Of a DNA stretch of 64,000 nucleotides, positions 31,601 through 40,600 are shown piece after piece. The translations under genes and the position numbers were made by a program. The DNA is from Argyresthia goedartella (Eukaryota; Arthropoda; Insecta; Lepidoptera; Argyresthiidae), in the NCBI GenBank assembly GCA_949825045.1, contig OX463806.1:46834208-46898207 (forward strand), in the 5' to 3' direction. The first letter of the stretch is position 1. Each line of letters opens with the position of its first letter. The notes below the pieces were generated by a model. The model was given only the letters and a program-made list of their open reading frames with translations. It ran no database searches and was not told the DNA's origin.

Positions 31601-34600
31601 TATTATTTATTATAATTCGAATAAGCAAGTATTAATCTTATAATAACAAATAACTAAGTTACTTTATCAACTAACGGTTTTGCTTCTCTTACGGTGACAT
31701 AAGCATCCAAGAGCTGGGGATGATCTTCCTTTATCCCGAGCCGGGGATCAAACCCGAGACCTCTCGCATATTAGGCGGGGCCACAACCACAGCGCCACAG
31801 GGGTCGTAGCAGGGGGCAGGGGTATTAAAAACGTATGTTGTATGGGTCCCCCCTTTAATTTATAAAACTCGTGGAGTTCATTATTTTTTGCTGTAGCGTC
31901 AACAAAAATACACATTCTGTAAAAATTTCAACTCTCTGCCTATAACGATACATGATATACCTATACAGCCCGCTGACTGACGGACAGAAGGACCTGCAGA
32001 CAGACGGACAGCGGAGGCCTAGTAATAGGGTCCCATTTAGCTTTGGCACCCTTCGGTTACCGAGCCATTAACATTGACCGGGTTACCAAAAAATATATTA
32101 AACAGCGTTAAATCTCAAAACAAACGTCAAATCCCAGACGGTTTTTGTTTTTAAATAAGTGTTAAACAATAGTTTATTTTTTTTGTAGTAAGGCCCTGAG
32201 TGTTGAAAAACTGGCTAAGCGTATGAGCAACTGAGCCTCTGCCACCCCTTTAAGAAGAACGCGTGCACTACGTTTTAATCAGTTAATAATATTTGTTTAA
32301 TATCTGAGTTGCCTGACCCGTTGTGGTGTTGTACCTACCCCGCAGATCCTGCATGCGGCGGCGTGCTACAAGACGGCATCATGTTGGCAGACCAGGTCCA
32401 CATTTGGCTCATCATCTCGCTCAGCTTCTCCCTGCTCTGGCTGGTCGCCTCCGTGGCGCTGTTGATGTGTCAGTAAAGCCATGATTACCTCTTTATCTAT
32501 CATCTTAACTTCACTGTTAGTGGTAGGAGTTAGCTGGCCAGAAGTCGCTGAGGCCTCTATTGCGGACAGTTGAGTTGCTCTCCTGAAGATCAAGAAGTTA
32601 TAGAATGTTAGCTATGCCCATTTGTTACAGGCACAATCGCCATAATCACCTCAAGTAGCAAATCAGGTTCAACTCCCAGTACGGCCTTGTATTCCACGTT
32701 TCCACCGTGCGATATTATGATTTGTGTAATGGTCTGCCTGTTGAGTCACAGATTAGTAAGAGTGTGTCGCCTGGCGGGCGTTCCTGGGTGTGATATAGGT
32801 GCGGACGACGTAGCGGCGGACTACTTCCCGCTGGTAGGGTACAGCTGGGCTGCCGCCACCTGCGCCGTGCTCGTCATCGACCTGGCGCTCGCCGTCTTCT
32901 TCGGCATCGACGTCGCCTATCTAAACACGCTGCTGGTAATTACACTTTTAGAACCGATATTTTTTCTCGGAATCAATGTTGATTACAGTTTAAAACACAG
33001 TTTGACAGTTGTCAAGGGGTACCCCGACAGCACCCCGAAGGCAGGAGACTCGGTCATCAAGATAAGGTACCTTACCTTTACATACCTTTTAACGGCGGTC
33101 TGAGTACCTCGCTGGAAATCATCAGCTTTAAAACGCCGCAAATATTGTAAGCGTACCTACCTATAATAAAAATCTATATTTATGAGAGCCGTGGGCAATG
33201 TAGAGAGAGGAAGTGGCGCTGGCAGACGGAGAAACGGACGGGAGTGGCGTAAAGCAGCTGATGTGCTTGGCGAAGAACAGTGAGACCCAGACTGCCACCC
33301 TCAATAGTGGAGTCACGATAAGAAGAAGAAGGGAAAGCGTAGTATCGCCACATATACTATAATATTATATGTACTATCACAAGGACGGTGTATTCTGTTC
33401 CAGGGCTCGGTAGAGGGTAGCTCGGAGGCGTACGCGATAGACCTGCTGCGGCTGGGCGCGCTGCTGCTCCTTGCGCTCAGTGTGAAGGGCTTCGTGCTCT
33501 TCCTCGCGAACGCGGCATATGCAGTCCTCATGGTGCTGCACAGCCTCGAAGTGGGCAAGCTGCTCGACACCTCCGAGGTGCGTGACTTACAATACCTATT
33601 AGTATAAGCGGACATCGTCACCTGCTCTACATATGGGTACAAACGTTGTTGCTGCTGAGATATAAGGGAGAGAAACAGGAACACAGTATTTGTGGAACAT
33701 TGTGCGTTACGAGTATCTCGTTTAGGACGGGCTCGACCCCACTGAGGGTAGGTAAAACTTTCGCCGTTAAATAAAAGGGGCCCTTACAGGGGCTGTATTT
33801 TTTTTGGCAATTTCAGGGTTCCGTTCAACAAAGAGAAATCTTAGAGGATCACTTCGTTGTCCGTTTATCTGTGGTAAAACATCATACTTAACATCCTATA
33901 AAGTTGATAACAAATTGATCGTAATTAAAACTTAGGTATCTACCCTTCCAATCAAGAGTAATATATATAGTTTGTCACATAAGATCTTAGAAAATTTGGG
34001 AATCACCGGGTGTAACCATTAGTATCTACTATTATTGAACTGATTTAAGAAAAAGAGCATTTGTACCCTTATTCTGTAGAGCCAGCATGCAGTAACCATA
34101 AAGCTTGTTATAAGTGTTAGCAAAAGCTACCCCGGAAATTTTACATGGCAAGTCGAGTTCCTTTTGTGAATATGAAAGCTTGTGTTGTAATATCTGAGAC
34201 AGAGTGGTTGGGGCTCTGTACTACAAGCCATTAGTTCTGGGTTCGAATCCCAGACGGATATATTCAGACGAAACAACTAAACAAATTGATTGTTTTCAAA
34301 ATCGCAATGTTAATTTACCGAGAGTTTTGTTTTCAGCACTCGGTGCACACGCAAGGTCCTTTGAACGCTTTTGATGGGTGAGTAAGATAATTTCATGTAG
34401 GTACTTATACTAACTAGGCAGACATCACACCAAATAAAACTATCATTTCCATTTGCAGCCCAAAACGACACTCGTTCACGTGGCAGCAACAAAATCCGTA
34501 TGACTCCACGCTAGAGAGAAGGTACTCACCTAGCCTAGTCCCTCGTACACTAAACTAACGACAATCCATCATTATTTGTATTGTCCCCAGTACGAACTTC

Positions 34601-37600
34601 AACCGAGGGTACGCTGACACGGAGAACATGAGCACTTCGTGGCGAGAACAACCTCATAACGATTACTCAAGGTAACACCTACTCTATCCAAGCATCGCTA
34701 CTCTGATTCTAAGCAGTAATCTATCTACTGAGTAGACATAATGACGATTATCAAATTCAGATTCTGGATAAGACAGCTACGATGATGACAAATCTTGATG
34801 GCGATTTAAGGGGATATCTCGTCCGTGCAAAGATCCCCGTTACTCCAGGCGGAATGACCCGCAGTGTGAGAGGGACGGAATAGGGGAAAATGACAAAAAG
34901 TCCGTTTTAAATTAATACAAAATTAACTAAAATAGTTATGAAAATTTCTATAATAGGTAATTTAGGTATTGTCAAAACCCATCTAAATAAATTTTATTGA
35001 ATTCTTAGCGCTATTCCAATTTGTCAGAAAATCAAAAAAAGTGTAAATTTAGACCTCATTTCAATTAATATTTCTATCGAAAGAAATTCTTCCCATCGCG
35101 TTTTTGTTATCACAAATTCTAGAAAAAGGTCCCAAAATTGTTTTATTCATTTATTTAACTTGGAACTTGAACAGCAGAGAAATAACTTCAAAAGTGTCGA
35201 TTTTGTCGATATATCCCCTTAAGGGCTGAACAAAGGACAATGGCATTGAGAATTAGACAAAGAAAACAAATACCCGTCGCATCGCGTCGAAGCAGCCTGA
35301 CGCATGCTCTCGCGCAGAGCCCCGCGGGGCAGCCCGAGCTCCGAGACCAAGAAAATTATAGAAAATATTACTAAATTCCTGTAATAATAACATTAAAAAA
35401 AAAAACAACCAAAAAATTTCCCTTTTTTACCTATTTTTGCGTGTAAGTTTCTTATAGGAAACTGATTTCGTCTCCGAGCGCTTGTTCATTTAGTTGAATA
35501 ATAATGCATTGCGAAAAATAATTTTAAGTATTAAATATAACAGATATCCGGTAATTTTAAAAGTCCATTCTTATCTCTAATAGACCTTTTATAACATATA
35601 TTTATCCTACATTTTTATGTTGTCTAGTTTAGCCTAGAATTTAAGCTAAAGATGCATTTCTGGCCATATTTAATCCCTTAAGGCTCGTTTATCGGTAAAT
35701 TAGCAACTCGATTCGTGGCGGTTGTAATGTAATAGTACAATATCCGGAGGCTTTAAAATTATGCAGAGTTTTACTTTATAAATTGGGTTGGTTACATTAT
35801 TTTAAATAGGTAACTACTGGGTTTTACCACATATACTATAATACTTACTATGTTTACTATGGTTCTTGGTTCGAATATGGCAGCAGCGAATTGAGCACAT
35901 TGAAATAGACAGGAGGTAATAAATGATGGGAGGCATAAAATAAAATTTATTTGTGAATAGTTTGTTTATTCTAGACTTAACATAACACAAGAACGTATAC
36001 ATAACTAACATAACATTTCAACGATTACAAAGTAGGTAGTAACCCTCATTGAATGTCTTGCATTTATTTAAATTTTACAAATAATTAAATGTAGGTACCG
36101 TAAAAGGGGGCTTATTGGAATTTAGGGGCTAATTAGAACTCAAAGAAAATGCAGCCAAATCTCTGCATTTTGTGTTAGTTCCAATTAGCCCCTTAATTCC
36201 AATTCCCCCTTTTATCGGTATTCAAAATCCATAGATTCTGTAGATTATTTAAAATTTCTTTCCACAGTATTTTTCGGATGTGGCGTGTATTCTCATTGGG
36301 TAATAATACGTGAATATGCCACACATGAATAATTCTTGAAAATGCCACGTACTTACATCATTCCATGCATAAAAACAGATGTTTTGAAATCAACACCAAC
36401 AATCTGAGTCGGAACCTATTCGCCGCCTAGGCACACACTTCACGACGTTACTGTCTACTCGTCGCAACAAAATTGTATTTTGCTTTTATTTATTTCTTGT
36501 TGTCTTGTGTATGTACTATAATATAAGTTACTGTGTGGTATGTACTTTTACTTTTGTGACGCGTGTGTATATTATTGTCTGCGATATTAGTTGTTATTAC
36601 TTTCTCCTTCAATTGTATGTTTCAGTTTTTTTCTTGTTCTCTCATAATTATCGTGTATTTTATGTTGTGTGTGTTATGGCGTAGTCCGAATAAATTGATA
36701 TTCTTTCTTCTTCTTTCTTTCAATCTCGAACGTTTGACCTTGAGATTTGTGCACTGTCATAGTAAAAGCAGTTCTTATAGGAAACTGGTATCGCTGCATT
36801 GTGTACCCGAGTTGCCCTTTTGTCGAATCAAGAGTGATCCTCGGGATGTGCACCACTTTGCCGGACTGTTCAACAGTTATTATTTTAGCTTTAATTATAT
36901 TGATACACAGGGTTGTGACGATTAATCTCGTTTCATTGCATAAGCCTTTTGATACATAATACAATTATTTTTAGTCTCAGATCATGCGGTGGCCAGTCAG
37001 ATATGTTGATCAAATTCAGGAATTCAGTTGTGAATTCAAGTCCTCCTTCCAATTGATCTTTTACTGAATCATAACTATGATAGACTTTGTATTCTCCTGG
37101 TGTTGGGCGATAATGTCACTATTTATTCTATTGACATCTTTGTTAAGTGGCGCAAGTATATCTCTATCTTTCATCTCTTCATAATTTGCAGTCGCAATGA
37201 AGTTTCAAAATATTTCTTTAGTAAGATTACCATTGGAAAGTATATTTAGTGGTGGTTCTATTTCTTTCATAGAGATGGTTGGTAATTCTCCGTTTCCTAA
37301 TTACAGAAGATATCTTGAAAATATCCGTTGTTCTGGATAAACCCGCATGTTTTCTTCAAGAGAAAATATTTTGAAAATTAACCAAAGCGAGCTTTTTTAA
37401 TAGAAAGATCCAATTACTCATTTCTGTTAGGAAGAAATTGACGAAATTTTCCCCAAAAATACTATTACTTTCCCTCCAAAAGGTAGATCCGGATTTGATG
37501 CTGCGCAGAATTTGGTTCATGTTATTCCATCCATATTTGGGAATAGGCGCTTTGTCCATAAGGATAATATCTATTTATGCTAATTCCCTTGCTTAAGCCG

Positions 37601-40600
37601 ATCCTGGTTTAATAATTGAAACTGACCCTGAGGTTAATGGTTTTTTTAGACCGAATATTTTATGAGAAGTTCGGCTGTGAGGAAATAGTATGGAAGCGAT
37701 ACCGGTAAATGCCATACACTTTACGTCGCAGCCTCTGCCAGTCAGCATGTAGTATAGCTTTATATATATAGTTTGTGATGCGTGGGTAGATAAAAATAAA
37801 AATATGTATGATTGTGCTGTGCTATGCCTTTACACCGTTAGTTATTACGTGTGAGCTATTATTTATTTTGATGATAAAACATCATATGTTCCTTATCTGT
37901 AACTTCTAAAAAGTGGAATTATTTTATATATATACTATAATAAGCCTGCTTAGATTTCCGCATTGTGATAATAATCTTAACTGTGCTTAATGTTGTCGTG
38001 ACGCCCACGATACAGGCCATGTCTAGTGTGGGGTCACTGTTATTACTATTGACTTACACAGAGATGGATTACAGTCTAGTACTTATGCTTATTTGTAACT
38101 GCTACTTATGTTAATGTGTATCATTCTTTTTACCTAGTAAATTTATTTGTATTTGTATTTCTATATACGTATTACCAAGTCATCGACGAAGAAGCATTTG
38201 ACTTCATAAGTACCATTAAATGCAAGAAGTATGGTGTTTACGATTTCTATTTCTTTTCCTTTAAGAACCTGATTTGTTCGCCTAGCGCTGCTGATCCATC
38301 ATTGTTATCATCCTGATTCATAGCCATCAATATTGTCGAAGCCAAAAGTTGGGACCCAATACTGAAAATGTCTTCCTCCCGTTGCTTCAGCATCGAGTTT
38401 TTGGGCAATAATCCGATAAGCACCCCTAACCGCTTCTTCGATTGATTGCCCATTCCTTCTGGCTTCGTGGATGAAATCTTGTGCCAGTTCTTCCTTGAAT
38501 ACCTCCCCAGAGACGCTTTAGGTTTTCGGGACACTCAAAGATCAATATCTGCGTAAAAAGACTTCGCATTGTCATGGGCTTTTTGAAAGTGCAGATTCTT
38601 GTAAACCTTCTACCCATTACCGATCATCGAACGTTAATGTTTGTTTGAATGTTTCATATCGGACATCATTGACAGATCGCATATCCTCAAAACTGGCCGC
38701 ATATTTGACATGACAGAGTAGTAGTCTTAGGTGGTAAAGTTCCGGCTGGGCAATGAAGTTGACATTGTGAATTCTGCCAATAACTCGCAGTCGGCGAACC
38801 CTTGGCACCCATTCACTTGTTCTACCAACCCTCTTTAAATGTTCTGACATTTGCCAGTAATGAGGATAAATAGCTTCTTCCTGTTGTCTGTGATTATTGT
38901 TATGCTGGAAGTAAGCATCTAAAGTTGATCCTCTTTGTCCGATGTCTGCCAAATCTTCTTAAGCTTGGTCCAAGTTTGTTAATCTATGTTGGCCTGGAAG
39001 ATGAATGCTCAGGTGTTGAGCGCTGTGGCTTTTCTTTTGGAGTTCGAAAGCAAATGCCGACATGCTTCTGGTGGTGTGATGCATCTGCCTTCAATGTATG
39101 TATTCGCTTTATTGTAGATAAGTGTTGTCTGTTCTTGCAAAACTTTGATTGATGCACAATCGTGCCCTTTTTATATGTGCTTATAAAGATATTTTACAGC
39201 CAAAATACTTCCTACGTACTCAAAGTTTATATGGCAATTATACTTTTCGAGTAAATATGCATTGTATGAGGCTACTTGGCGATTTTCCATTGTTATTCGA
39301 TGGCCATCCACGTCTTTGCGATATACTGCTTGTTGGTGTGAAGAAAATTCGGGTCTTTGAGGATCCAAGTTCGAGTTATAGCGTCTTCGATAATTACGTT
39401 CTCCGTCATCCACTAAAGATGTGACTTCTTGAAATGATTTAGGGAAGTCGAAGCGACACTTTGTTCGTCCATTTTTGTTGACCATGCATATTGCATTGGG
39501 ATCAACTTTTTTCCACTTTGTTCGTTCATTTTTGTTGACCGTGCATATTGCATTGGGATCAACTTGTCCCGTCCATTTTTGTTGACCATTCATAATGCAT
39601 TGGGATCAACTTGTCCCCACTTTGTTCGTTCATTTTTGTTGACCATGCATATGGCATTGGGATAAACTTGTCCCGTCCATTTTTGTTGACCATGCATATC
39701 GTATTTGGATCAACTTGTCCACATGGGTTGTAAATCATCAATTTTAATACGTGTTGTCTCAACTGTAAATCATCATTGCTAGGTATTTCAGCTGAAATAA
39801 TGTCGTCTAATTGCTCTGGGTGATGAATCTTATCTTGAGGAGTCATAATCAAAAGTAAATGTGGCAGACCTCGCTTCTGAAATATTAAGGTATAAACATA
39901 AGCTGCAGTTTTCCCAAATATCTGTTGTTTATCTAATTCATCTATTATTTTACCAAACTTAAACTTGGCAACTCTATTTACGAGATCAGGTCGATTTTGA
40001 GCAAGTTGTTCCAAAGTTGTTCCGTTCTGTAAATCAATACGCAATTTGGTTGCAAGTCATATTTAAGAAGAAATCTGGCGGATCTAAACTGACGAACGAG
40101 AGCCATTGCATCTTCAAAATTTTCCTTATAACATCATGTAGAGCCAGGAAAGGAAGAAGGTAAAATTACTTTTTTGCCTAGCGTAGCATTATTCTTCTGG
40201 GCTGGGTCATTAATAAGTCGTATAACTCCCGTATATTGTTCTGCGAGAAGCTTACTTTGGTTATGTTTTATCCATTGAATGCAATCACGCTCTACACGAA
40301 TATACGTGTCAACCAAATACTGTTGTAAAAGTTTGCTTCCAAAATGTAGTGCATTAAATGGAATTTGTCATAAGTCAGGATCCGTTGTTGTAATAGTACT
40401 CGTGTCAGGTAAGTGTTTAGTCAGTTTCGGTCGAAAGGCAAGTCTTTATTGTGCCAGCTCAAGCCGATTCATATGTACGTGGGGCGCACTGTAAGTTTCC
40501 GGAATGAATATGAAAAAATACTATTAAAGGTACAAAATTAATTTATTGTTTTTCAAAATAATCTCCCTTGGCGTCTATGCACTTTTTCATTCGATGAAAC

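Larger units (their letters stand above)
29909..32345. other. Gene 2 intron 2
   Basis: Holds an interrupted family Y repeat, a SINE head, a GGGTCC repeat and a palindromic repeat, each listed separately. The part at 29909-30720 shows nothing recognisable. Confidence 0.55.

Noticed and set aside
36563..36925. Plus-strand open frame rich in Leu, Phe and Ser as a membrane protein gene
   Set aside because: It crosses from a LINE tail into the reverse strand of the Helitron helicase, so it is not a single biological unit.
39455..39725. Short evenly spaced repeats as a CRISPR array
   Set aside because: The units are contiguous tandem copies of a coding segment in a eukaryotic Helitron, without unique spacers or cas genes.
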